Made by a program: the position numbers and the translations under genes. Below, in pieces: positions 1-7,830 of a stretch of DNA of 64,000 bases (the stretch's first letter is position 1; the number at the start of each line of letters is the position of its first letter). Where the stretch lies: positions 124,001-188,000 of the forward strand of contig JBMHCR010000006.1 in assembly GCA_049889815.1 (NCBI GenBank), given 5' to 3'. The DNA comes from JBPOFY01 sp049889815. GTDB taxonomy: Bacteria > Verrucomicrobiota > Verrucomicrobiia > Opitutales > Coraliomargaritaceae. Below the pieces are notes generated by a model that was not told the origin of the DNA, made no database searches, and saw only the letters and a program-made list of their open reading frames with translations.

Positions 1-8
1 ATCCCAAA

Positions 9-767
9 TTACAGTGGGCAGGGCTGCTCAACAAAAGCGTGTTGAATGTTAAAGCGCGCGGCGACTTCCTTTGCCAGTGCTTTTACCCCGAATACTTCAG
101 TCGCATAGTGACCGCAGGGGTAAAGGTTTAGCGCCAGTTCTTGCGCGATGTTAAAGTGATGCTGGCGGAGTTCTCCAGTAATTAGAGTGTCGATACCATT
201 ATCCTTTAGATGAGACACGGCACTTTGCCCACTACCTGTTAATAGGGCGATGCGGCTCGGATGTTCACTGCCAAACTCAATTGCTTGATAGGTTTTCGGA
301 AAGAGCTGCTTGAGTTTTTCGGTTAGAGACTCGCGGCCTCCTAGGGGACCTTTTGCGATGACCGCGATGTCATTTCCCTCATAGTTGAGAAATGTTCCAA
401 TTTTCGTTAGCCCGAGCTCTTTGGTGAGCAGCACGTTGTTGCCGATGTCGGTATGACAGTCGAGTGGTAGGTGGGAGCCATAGACTGCAAGATTTCCATC
501 GATTGCGGTTTTTACTTTCTTGTAGTTTGTACCTACGATTGGCGTGGGCGGTGTCCAATAGAGCCCATGGTGGCAAATGAGGAAGTCGATACCCTCTTTG
601 ATTGCCAACTCAAATGGGATCTGGCCTGCATCCACCGCAGCTCCAACCTTGGTTACTTCGCCCTGATTGCTGATCTGCAAACCATTGTAGGCTCCTTTGA
701 AGTCCTTAATTTTCTTTTGTCTCGTTCGGTTATCACAAAAAGATACGACTTCATCTAAAGTAGGCAT
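9..767 (-). CDS. Nif3-like dinuclear metal centre hexameric protein
   Basis: 252 residues, complete. It carries family landmarks: YNGLQ near residues 27-31, the metal-binding HHGLYW at 66-71, and a C-terminal HYATEVFG block that supplies the remaining His and Glu ligands. Nif3/YqfO (DUF34) proteins form toroidal hexamers with two metals per subunit. They are often labelled GTP cyclohydrolase 1 type 2 homologues, but their physiological substrate is not settled, so no reaction is assigned. The length matches the short form without the inserted PII-like domain. It is divergent from tcdA, with about 120 bp between the two starts. Confidence 0.9.
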   Translation of the reverse strand: MPTLDEVVSFCDNRTRQKKIKDFKGAYNGLQISNQGEVTKVGAAVDAGQIPFELAIKEGIDFLICHHGLYWTPPTPIVGTNYKKVKTAIDGNLAVYGSHLPLDCHTDIGNNVLLTKELGLTKIGTFLNYEGNDIAVIAKGPLGGRESLTEKLKQLFPKTYQAIEFGSEHPSRIALLTGSGQSAVSHLKDNGIDTLITGELRQHHFNIAQELALNLYPCGHYATEVFGVKALAKEVAARFNIQHAFVEQPCPL

Positions 768-886
768 GGGTAGAAAGGTTATATTTTGCCGCTAAACTTA
801 AAAGTCAGAAGTTTGCAAAAAATTAGGGAAGATTCTTTGGTTGTTTGAGCTTCTCAGACAGTGGTCGGCCGCATAACTTTTTCGCT

Positions 887-1666
887 ATGTCGAACTATGA
901 AGCACGCTTTGGCGCGATTGGGCGGTTGTATGGAGCAGCGGGCCTCCAACGTATTCGTGATGCTCATATCTGCGTGATTGGCCTTGGAGGTGTTGGCTCG
1001 TGGGCGGTTGAGGCACTCGCAAGAACTGGCGTGGGTAAATTGACTGTGGTCGATATGGATGAAGTGTGCCTGAGCAATGTGAATCGGCAAGTTCATGCTT
1101 TGGATGAAACGGTTGGGCGATCAAAGGCCGCTGTCTTGGCTGAGCGTGTGTCACAAATCGCGCCAGAGTGTGAGGTTGTAGTAGAGGAGTGTTTCTTTAC
1201 GCCGTCGACAGCAGATAGGTTATTGTCGGTAGATTATGATTATATTATCGATGCCATCGATGGCACTAAGCATAAGTGTTTCCTGATCGCGGAGGGGCGA
1301 AAACGCGGCTTAAAAATGATCACTTGCGGCGGCGCGGGTGGTTGTGTTGATCCATCGCGGATACGTATTGATGATTTAGCACGTACGATCAACGATCCTT
1401 TGTTGTTGCAAGTGCGTAAGAAACTACGGAGCAAATACGGCTTCCCAAAATTTAAGAGGCAGAAGTTTAAGATCGATTGCGTTTATTCAGATGAACTTCC
1501 AGTCTTTCCACAAGAAGACGGATCCGTGGCATGCGAGCGGGAATCGGGGGCGGACTATCGATTGAACTGTGATCAGGGTTTCGGATCGGCAACTTATTTG
1601 ACAGGAACGGTTGGTTTTTTTCTCGCAGCCGAAGTGGTAAAAAGGATCTCTCAGGTGGATGTGTGA
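887..1666 (+). CDS. tcdA: tRNA threonylcarbamoyladenosine dehydratase (TcdA/CsdL, ThiF-E1 family)
   Basis: 259 residues from the ATG at 887. An upstream TTG at 845 would add 14 residues unlike the family, so ATG was chosen. The protein is a Rossmann-type E1-like adenylating enzyme: nucleotide-binding GLGGVGSW at residues 32-39, a DMDEV segment, NVNRQ, and the C-terminal GADYRLNC/GFGSATYLTG region typical of CsdL. The family uses ATP to cyclise t6A37 to ct6A37 in ANN-decoding tRNAs. It stands alone on the plus strand. MoeB/ThiF is less likely because the gene lacks ThiS/MoaD neighbours and the CxxC zinc pairs. Confidence 0.9.
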   Translation: MSNYEARFGAIGRLYGAAGLQRIRDAHICVIGLGGVGSWAVEALARTGVGKLTVVDMDEVCLSNVNRQVHALDETVGRSKAAVLAERVSQIAPECEVVVEECFFTPSTADRLLSVDYDYIIDAIDGTKHKCFLIAEGRKRGLKMITCGGAGGCVDPSRIRIDDLARTINDPLLLQVRKKLRSKYGFPKFKRQKFKIDCVYSDELPVFPQEDGSVACERESGADYRLNCDQGFGSATYLTGTVGFFLAAEVVKRISQVDV

Positions 1667-1729
1667 ACCGTTACGAGGTGTCGTGTTAAGCCTTTGTTTA
1701 TGTGAAGAACGTAGCCTTCTCTTCGACTA

Positions 1730-2110
1730 TTAATCGTCTTCGATTTCTCGATTGTTCGCTTTAATGCTCTCGCGAATTTTTTTGAGCAGTGTATCTGGCA
1801 TGTTTTTCTTGCTGATCTTGAAGACAGTACTATCGCTGCGAATATGGTAGCCCAGATGGTCGATGCGAATTTTTTTGAGGCGAGACCAAGGGATTTGCTT
1901 TGTTGCTGACGGCCATTTTTGGATCGTAATCCCAGCCGGATCCCAAGTGATTTTTCTTGTTCCTAAGGCAGCCAGCGTGATCGCAATTGAGCAGGTCGTA
2001 AAAAACACGATGGCAGCCGTGAGCGCGTAATGCCCCTTTTGAAATGTATTCCAGCACATCAGGCTCCCCATGATTGCATAGACGAAGGCTTTTGTTTTAC
2101 GGATGTTCAA
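1730..2110 (-). CDS. small membrane protein with a PH-like C-terminal domain, unknown function
   Basis: 126 residues. Two hydrophobic segments occupy roughly residues 8-22 and 28-50. They are followed by a basic soluble domain of alternating strands (ITWDPAGITIQKWP, IPWSRLKKI) and a terminal amphipathic helix. This resembles bacterial PH domains of the YdbT/bPH type, which follow paired TM helices. That assignment rests on the pattern only. It lies downstream of a terminator, so it is probably transcribed separately from the lipoprotein gene upstream. Confidence 0.6.
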   Translation of the reverse strand: MNIRKTKAFVYAIMGSLMCWNTFQKGHYALTAAIVFFTTCSIAITLAALGTRKITWDPAGITIQKWPSATKQIPWSRLKKIRIDHLGYHIRSDSTVFKISKKNMPDTLLKKIRESIKANNREIEDD

Positions 2111-2126
2111 TCTCGCGTCTTGGTAT

Positions 2127-2157
2127 AAAAAACGCCGGAACGGTTGTTGTTCCGACG
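2127..2157 (-). terminator. rho-independent terminator after the small lipoprotein gene
   Basis: Read on the minus strand, a 9-bp stem with one mismatch (CGTCGGAAC / GTTCCGGCG, 7-nt loop) is followed directly by six T's. It lies about 40 bp downstream of the stop of the 48-residue lipoprotein. Confidence 0.75.
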
Positions 2158-2194
2158 CGAAAAAGATAGTTAGCTTCTGTCACTATTCTCGGAG

Positions 2195-2341
2195 CTATCC
2201 TCCGAAACCAGGAGCGCCACGCTCCCAGTCTGCAGGGCGGCCCCACGGTACCGATTGCTCGTCGACCTCGGCATCAAAGCAGCCTGTGAGTGAAAGCGCA
2301 CTGACCGTAAGTAGTAGAGCAATGATAATCCGGTGAACCAT
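2195..2341 (-). CDS. 48-residue putative lipoprotein, Trp/Gly/Pro-rich
   Basis: Short reading frame from an ATG at 2341 to a TAG at 2195-2197. It begins with a positively charged start (MVHR), a hydrophobic stretch of about 15 residues and a lipobox LTGC, so the mature protein would begin at Cys21 and be only 28 residues long. The mature part is polar and then ends in PWGRPADWERGAPGFGG. It starts 17 bp after the stop of the coiled-coil gene and is followed by a good terminator, which together support a real gene. Function unknown. I recognise the type only as one of the tiny lipoproteins of this phylum. Confidence 0.65.
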   Translation of the reverse strand: MVHRIIIALLLTVSALSLTGCFDAEVDEQSVPWGRPADWERGAPGFGG

Positions 2342-2358
2342 AGTACGGGCGGTGAAGG

Positions 2359-3192
2359 TTAGCGCAGCAAACTCACAGTTGAGCCAGCCACCATTTCGTG
2401 AGTCTTCGCGCCGGGAAGAATATTCGCGATAGCGAAACCGTCTTTTAGGGCTGAGACTTGAACGTTCCCGAGAGCTTTAAGGTCTTTAACCAGAGTGATC
2501 TCAAGGCCTCGTATGAGACCAAGCTCAGGTGTTGTGTTGAGAACGATCAGGCCGTTCTGTGCGTCGATTGAAGCAATCGTAGTCTTTGTTCCGATTGATG
2601 CAGGCTGCACGGCAGGGGAGTTGTTCACGGGAGGGTTGACGACTGGGAGACCATCGGCTCTGAGGGCTGATGCGCCCGAAGACACTTTGCGTGCTGAGCT
2701 GATTGCCTTTGCTGATTGAAGCTCTGAGGTGAGGCTATTGTTCGCAGCTTCGAGCTCTTTGATGCGCTCATTGAGCTGTGCAATTTCCCCTTCTTTACTT
2801 GCTTTCGCAAGGCTCTGCTCAATCAACAACAAGTCTGCGCGCAGTTTCTTGTTATCGTCTTTGAGCTTCCCAAGCTCTTGATTGGCTTCGCGGAGTTGTT
2901 GCTGTGTGCGCGTGACTTCCTGTTTGGCAGTATACATCTCAGATCGTACCGTTTCCAAGTCGCGTTTCGAGCTTGCAAGTGCCTCACGCTCTTCAGCAAG
3001 ACTAGCTTCTAGTGATTGAATGTCACTGTTCGCTTGGTTCAATTCATTTTGGACCTGTTGAGTTGATGCATTCGCAGCGTCGACTTCGGCTTGCTTTTCG
3101 GTGAGCTTACCTTGAGCCATAAAAAACAGGCCAGCGGCAGCAACGGCTGCGACGATTGCTGATATTCGGAGGACGAGAGATAGACGTTTCAT
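2359..3192 (-). CDS. membrane-anchored coiled-coil protein with a C-terminal beta domain
   Basis: 277 residues from the ATG at 3192. An upstream in-frame start at 3282 would overlap pgi and add 30 residues of non-membrane sequence. A single TM helix (about residues 7-25) precedes a long heptad-like coiled coil (about 30-175) rich in Glu, Gln, Lys and Ala. A Ser/Ala/Pro linker follows, then a C-terminal domain of about 75 residues (IASIDAQNGLIVLN ... GLIRGLEITLV ... VAGSTVSLLR) that may contain small beta-barrel repeats. A similar C-terminal pattern occurs in the secreted protein at 45580-45954. Probably periplasmic and anchored. Downstream of pgi by 31 bp and upstream of the small lipoprotein by 17 bp, so likely co-transcribed with both. 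No function known. Confidence 0.7.
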   Translation of the reverse strand: MKRLSLVLRISAIVAAVAAAGLFFMAQGKLTEKQAEVDAANASTQQVQNELNQANSDIQSLEASLAEEREALASSKRDLETVRSEMYTAKQEVTRTQQQLREANQELGKLKDDNKKLRADLLLIEQSLAKASKEGEIAQLNERIKELEAANNSLTSELQSAKAISSARKVSSGASALRADGLPVVNPPVNNSPAVQPASIGTKTTIASIDAQNGLIVLNTTPELGLIRGLEITLVKDLKALGNVQVSALKDGFAIANILPGAKTHEMVAGSTVSLLR

Positions 3193-3223
3193 ACTATATT
3201 TTGTTGTGGGGAGAAGAGATCGA

Positions 3224-4798
3224 TTAATTAAAGTAGAATATGGTTTCGTGGATGGGGTTCTTTTCTTTAGCGCTAACCCCACGGTTGTTTGCCGCTAGAC
3301 GAATCAGCAATTTAAAGATCAGTTCGGTTTGGGATTCAAGACCTAACTTTGCCGCGACCGCTTCTGCTGTGAGTGTTTGACCTGCTGCATCCTTGAGCGT
3401 CGAAATCGCTTTTTGCTCAAGTTCAAGCACACCAGCCGCTGCTTTTTTACCTGCTTCGACACCTGGTTGGTGGTAGGCATTGACATTGATAAGCGACGCG
3501 TAGAATCCAACTGCACGCTCAAAGAGCGCGATGAGTTGACCGACAGCCTCTGGGGTGACCTCCTTGATGGTAATGGTCACCGATTGACGACCGTTCTCGT
3601 AGAGAGCATCGCGTGTGCCAAGGTAGAAGCCTTGCAGGAAGTCGCCAGAGGTGGTGCCTGGTTCGACTTCGATGGATTTGCCAGAGCGGTCCTTGAGCAC
3701 CTCGATGAAGGTGACGAAAAAGTTGTGCACACCTTCACGTAGTTGTTGGACATATGCGTGTTGGTCGGTCGAGCCTTTGTTGCCGTATACGGCGATGCCT
3801 TGGTTGACGTTGTTGCCGTCGAGGTCAAACTCCTTTCCGAGCGATTCCATGACGAGTTGCTGCAGATATTTGGAAAAGAGCATGAGGCGATCCTTGTAGG
3901 GCAGAATGACCATATCCTTGGTGCCTTTACCATCTGTGGCGAAGTACCACATGAGAGCGAGTAGGGCAGCTGGATTCTTGGCAGTCTCTGTTTCGCGGGT
4001 GGCTTTGTCCATTGCTGCGGCACCCGCGAGCATGCGGTCAATGTCTAGGCCTTGCAAAGCGGCAGGGAGGAGTCCGACCGCGGCGAGCTCGGAGGTGCGG
4101 CCACCGACCCAGTCCCACATGGGGAGTCGCGTCAGCCAGCTTTCCGATTCTGCAACATCGTCGAGCTTAGATCCAGCACCAGTGATGGCGATCGCGTGTT
4201 TTGCAAAATCCAGACCAGCAGCTTTGTAAGCAGACTGAGCTTCAAGCATACCGTTGCGTGTTTCCGGTGTGCCACCGGACTTGGAGATGACGACGGAAAG
4301 GGTATTGCCGAGTTGACCATCCAGCGCTGTCAAGGTGCGGTCGACGCCGTCTGGATCAGTATTGTCGAAGAAAAAGAGCTTCATCTTGTCGCCCTTTGGG
4401 CAGCCCAGTGCGTCGGCGACGAATTGTGGCCCCAGCGCGGAGCCACCGATGCCGATGATCAGGCAGTTAGTGAAGTTGCCGTTGGCACCTTGGATCCTAC
4501 CACTGTGTGCGTCGTTTGCTATTCGCTTGATGTCGGCTAGGCATTTTTCGATTTCAGCAGTGATTTCCGCGTCGGGAGCGAGCGCGGCATTGCGCAACCA
4601 GTAGTGGCCAACCATGCGACCTTCGTCGGGGTTTGCGATCGCGCCGGCTTCCAGTTCCTGCATTGCAGTGTAGGCGGCTTGAATCTTTGGCTCCATTGAC
4701 GCCAAGAAACGACCGTCGAAATCGATGCGGCTGATGTCGAGTGCGAAGTCGAGTTCGTCAATGGAGAGGTAGTGTTGTTTGAAACGTTCCCAAGACAT
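3224..4798 (-). CDS. pgi: glucose-6-phosphate isomerase
   Basis: 524 residues, close to the usual 530-550. Phosphosugar-isomerase signatures are clear: IGIGGSALGPQFV in the first SIS domain, the phosphate-binding SKSGGTPET, and a C-terminal NAYHQPGVEAGKKAA that carries the conserved His and Lys. It interconverts glucose-6-phosphate and fructose-6-phosphate in the cytoplasm. First gene of a short minus-strand run with the coiled-coil protein and the small lipoprotein. No strong Shine-Dalgarno is visible before the ATG. The 35 bases upstream of the start form a degenerate run of short CA-rich units. Confidence 0.95.
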   Translation of the reverse strand: MSWERFKQHYLSIDELDFALDISRIDFDGRFLASMEPKIQAAYTAMQELEAGAIANPDEGRMVGHYWLRNAALAPDAEITAEIEKCLADIKRIANDAHSGRIQGANGNFTNCLIIGIGGSALGPQFVADALGCPKGDKMKLFFFDNTDPDGVDRTLTALDGQLGNTLSVVISKSGGTPETRNGMLEAQSAYKAAGLDFAKHAIAITGAGSKLDDVAESESWLTRLPMWDWVGGRTSELAAVGLLPAALQGLDIDRMLAGAAAMDKATRETETAKNPAALLALMWYFATDGKGTKDMVILPYKDRLMLFSKYLQQLVMESLGKEFDLDGNNVNQGIAVYGNKGSTDQHAYVQQLREGVHNFFVTFIEVLKDRSGKSIEVEPGTTSGDFLQGFYLGTRDALYENGRQSVTITIKEVTPEAVGQLIALFERAVGFYASLINVNAYHQPGVEAGKKAAAGVLELEQKAISTLKDAAGQTLTAEAVAAKLGLESQTELIFKLLIRLAANNRGVSAKEKNPIHETIFYFN

Positions 4799-5165
4799 GA
4801 ATTGTTGTAAGTGAAAGTGGGTGTGATGGGTGATGGTGAAGCTTGGAAACTTGATGCAGTAGATAAAAGGTTCAACCGCAAATCATGTGAATGCTAAGTA
4901 TTCCCCCATATCGCTTGTGGGATTTCAACCCGTATTCAAGCCTTGAGCCTAGACTAGGATGCTGGCATCTGTTGAATGGTTCGTGGGCATGGATTTCGTC
5001 ACTTAAAGATTGCTAACTGCAAGAGTGGTTAGGTTTTGTTACGCGTGATCTTCGATTCCTTTCCGTATCGGCTTCGGTAGGCTCGACGCGAGGCTTTATA
5101 AAGCAGTGAAAATCGGGGTGAATGTGATCCTTGGACCTTGAGCCGATTTAAAAGCGATGGCGTCT
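4799..5165. other. intergenic region between pgi and blh
   Basis: 367 bp without a supportable gene. Next to the pgi start it holds a degenerate run of GTG-containing units (about 4809-4841). The rest shows no T-tailed hairpin for the phototrophy operon; a short inverted repeat (GCCTCG/CGAGGC-like) near 5080-5095 is weak. The pgi promoter must lie here but no convincing -35/-10 pair was found. Confidence 0.5.
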
Positions 5166-6170
5166 TTAAATCCGTTCTCTCTTGTCCATCCATTCAACAA
5201 CACATAGGTGTGGGAGAGTCAGCGACGAAATTACAACAAGGTAAGTGCCAAATAGTTGATCCGCATGTTTAACCTCAGGCAATAAGATCACCGCTGCTAG
5301 AACAATCATGATCGAGGCGAGTGTGAAAGGCAGCGCCTGCCTGTAGAAACGGCCTAGCCTCGAAAGTAGTAACTGGTTGTTTTCTCTATCGGGTTGATAA
5401 TGGACCAGCCTCAATACGTGTCGGAAGCTATGCCAAAGGCAGAAGTAAAGACCAATGGCAAGCAATGGCGGGACCAAGAAAAAAAATACCAAAAGGCCGA
5501 TGTCTTCAGTCGCGAGCTCTGTTCGGTGTTGTCCCACTGATTTTAGGTAGAACGCTTCACTTATGAGCAGTATGCCCAGACAAATGGAGATGACTGTTGA
5601 AACACTCGTGTTTAGGGCAAAGGTTTGACCAAAGCTTGAGGTGCAGGAAATAATGAAGCTTTCTGTGGCTTCTGGAAATGCCAGAAATGGTGTACCTATT
5701 GGCAGGAAACCACGTAGTAAAAGGTGGCTCAGCTTAAGAAATTGAGGGGTGTTTTGCAGTGCCTCAGTTCGTATCAAACTTTCAAAAGCAAGGTCGGCCT
5801 TTCCCCAGTGATACACGGTTATTCCTAGGAAAAGAATTAAACCAACCATGGGATTGAGCCACCAAAGAGAAAAAAACAAAATAACAAGGCTCAGGTAAAC
5901 GCCACAAGCGAGAGTCAAAGTCCGTAGATTCATTTCGCGACGAGCAAGCCCAACTATGATCAGATGATCGATCGCACCATGCGGTAGTCCAAATAGAAAG
6001 CTGCTCAAGGCGAGGGGCAGGTATAGAAACAGGCCCTGCTCTAGGCCAAATAGCATAATTATAATTGCAGAAAGTGCGGCAAAAATGCTGGCACCGGTCG
6101 CCGTAGATCTGGTAGACGCATGATAGGACGATGGGGGTGAGAGAGGACACCACTTGAACAGAGATTTCAT
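5166..6170 (-). CDS. blh: beta-carotene 15,15'-dioxygenase, Brp/Blh family
   Basis: 334 residues starting at the ATG whose ATGA overlaps the crtYcd stop. An upstream ATG at 6191 would add 7 residues, but the 4-bp overlap matches the junction style of this operon. It is a polytopic membrane protein with the Blh hallmark GLPHGAIDH near the first helices, a HWGKADL block and a late HSFRHVLR block; these His residues form the non-haem iron site in the family. It cleaves beta-carotene into two retinals, the chromophore for the rhodopsin at the head of the same operon. Last gene of the cluster. Confidence 0.92.
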   Translation of the reverse strand: MKSLFKWCPLSPPSSYHASTRSTATGASIFAALSAIIIMLFGLEQGLFLYLPLALSSFLFGLPHGAIDHLIIVGLARREMNLRTLTLACGVYLSLVILFFSLWWLNPMVGLILFLGITVYHWGKADLAFESLIRTEALQNTPQFLKLSHLLLRGFLPIGTPFLAFPEATESFIISCTSSFGQTFALNTSVSTVISICLGILLISEAFYLKSVGQHRTELATEDIGLLVFFFLVPPLLAIGLYFCLWHSFRHVLRLVHYQPDRENNQLLLSRLGRFYRQALPFTLASIMIVLAAVILLPEVKHADQLFGTYLVVISSLTLPHLCVVEWMDKRERI

Positions 6171-6898
6171 GGTCTTCGAAGACTGTGCCAAAGAGCGAGG
6201 CCTTGAGCGAGGAGTAGACTGGTGATAAAAAAGAAGAAGGCTTCTTCAAAGGGAAGGTTACCGATCTCCCATCCAGTGCGTGTCTTGGGGTGGATTGTCC
6301 AAATGCCTTGGTGAATAGCCAAAGCATCCGCAGATGAAAGATAGATGGCTGGAACCAAGGTGGTCGTTAGAACCGCGAGTAGTGCCTTCCGCAGAAGTGT
6401 GGGATCGAATACCCACTGAATCCAGAGCGGGGGTGTGAACCAAATGAGTGTCGTCGCGAGGTAGGTAAAAGAGTCTATGGAGCTTAGGCGGGTCGCGACT
6501 ATCACGACTATCAGAGCCAAAATCGAAACGAAAATTCGTGGAAGGGTTTGTTTCGTTCGAAAGTTAGCCCGGTAAATGTCGGTCTTTAGGAAGGTTAGAG
6601 CGAAAAAAGCGCTATTTAAGATAGGCATTAGGATAAAGAAGAGATACTCCTCGAGGGGAACGTAGCCGACGGTACCAATCACTCGCGTCGCATCGTAGGA
6701 CCAAACGCCTCTGGCAACGATATAGTTATCCCAAGGGGTCGTCCAAGTAAAAGCGATCACAGCCAAGATCAATGTACCCAGACAATGCCAAATGAGCAGC
6801 GAAGTCTGATTGTTTGTCCGAAATCGCCACCAAGCCGTGAGGCTTAGGATGAAAGCAGGGCCTCCTACAAAGATAAGTAGAAATGAAAGGTAGCTCAT
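6167..6898 (-). CDS. crtYcd: lycopene cyclase, fused CrtYc-CrtYd type
   Basis: 243 residues with six or seven hydrophobic helices. Two homologous halves are visible, each with its catalytic-type acidic motif: PLEEYLFF in the N-terminal half and PFEEAFFFF in the C-terminal half. This is the fused form of the heterodimeric CrtYc/CrtYd cyclase known from Bacteroidota, archaea and actinobacteria. It is unrelated to the flavin-dependent CrtY usual in proteobacterial rhodopsin cassettes. It converts lycopene to beta-carotene in the membrane. Its ATG overlaps the crtB stop by 4 bp (ATGA). Confidence 0.9.
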   Translation of the reverse strand: MSYLSFLLIFVGGPAFILSLTAWWRFRTNNQTSLLIWHCLGTLILAVIAFTWTTPWDNYIVARGVWSYDATRVIGTVGYVPLEEYLFFILMPILNSAFFALTFLKTDIYRANFRTKQTLPRIFVSILALIVVIVATRLSSIDSFTYLATTLIWFTPPLWIQWVFDPTLLRKALLAVLTTTLVPAIYLSSADALAIHQGIWTIHPKTRTGWEIGNLPFEEAFFFFITSLLLAQGLALWHSLRRP

Positions 6899-7830
6899 TC
6901 GCTAGCGTAATTACTTATTTGAATGCCAGCTTTGAGGTGAAGCTGGTTTAGTCGGGAGTCATGGGTCGGTGCTTCTGTGGATGACCAGTTCTCTCGTTTA
7001 AACTTTTGGTAATGGTACAAAGCTTTCCCTGTGGTTACCGCCCTCTCAGTTAGCGATAAGCTTCGTCGGACGCGCCATTTGCCACTACCCATTTTGAGGA
7101 GACTTTGGCCGATTTCGCGATACAGGCGAGTCGCGAGAAAGACGGCGCGGCGATTGCGCGGCGGGATAAACCAGTGTCCCCTGAATGCACTCTCGTAGAA
7201 TTGCTCAGCTAGCTCGAGAAGTCGGTGTACGGATTCATCGACGAGGCGGGCGTCTTTCGGGCTACCTTGAATCGCTGCGTCGACTGTTTCTGTTTTGATC
7301 CATTCACTGGGAAGGTAGTATCGGTCACGATGTGCGTCCTCCACGATATCGCGTCCGATATTTGTCAACTGTAGCGCGATACCTAAATCAATTGCGAAAG
7401 GTAGAGACCGCTCATCATTGACACCTAGTACGGGGCACATGAGCAGGCCTACTGTCCCAGCAACTCCAAAGGCGAATTGGATGAGTTGAGTTTCACTGGC
7501 AATTCTTTGAGGACCGCAATCGGCGTGCAGTGCTTTGGTCAACATTCGTGCTGCGTGGAGCGAGAGACCCCGCTTCTCAGCGAGCTCTCGAAAGTCAACG
7601 GTAATCGGGTGAGTGGGCGCTACATTTAGGCGCAGTTCATTCAGAATGTTTTCCAGCTCTCCTCTCTCGCCCATGCTGGTATCGTCGGCCAGATCATCGA
7701 GTTGACGACAAAAAGAGTAGAGCCGTGCGACTGCAGCGCGGTCGTCGGGTGCGAATAGTTTGGAAGCCAGCGAGAAAGTTTTACTTTTTAAGCGAAAAAG
7801 CTCCGCCGCAGGGTGACTTGAGCTAACCAT
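6895..7830 (-). CDS. crtB: phytoene synthase
   Basis: 311 residues of the squalene/phytoene synthase fold. The N-terminal SKTFSLAS block and the first aspartate-rich helix LDDLADD (about residues 45-51) bind the first GGPP. The second acidic helix is visible as NIGRDIVEDAHRDRYYLP (about 157-174). It condenses two geranylgeranyl diphosphates to phytoene. It starts 1 bp inside the crtI stop (TAATG), so it is translationally coupled. A squalene-type (HpnCD) role is unlikely given crtI, crtYcd and blh beside it. Confidence 0.94.
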   Translation of the reverse strand: MVSSSHPAAELFRLKSKTFSLASKLFAPDDRAAVARLYSFCRQLDDLADDTSMGERGELENILNELRLNVAPTHPITVDFRELAEKRGLSLHAARMLTKALHADCGPQRIASETQLIQFAFGVAGTVGLLMCPVLGVNDERSLPFAIDLGIALQLTNIGRDIVEDAHRDRYYLPSEWIKTETVDAAIQGSPKDARLVDESVHRLLELAEQFYESAFRGHWFIPPRNRRAVFLATRLYREIGQSLLKMGSGKWRVRRSLSLTERAVTTGKALYHYQKFKRENWSSTEAPTHDSRLNQLHLKAGIQISNYASE

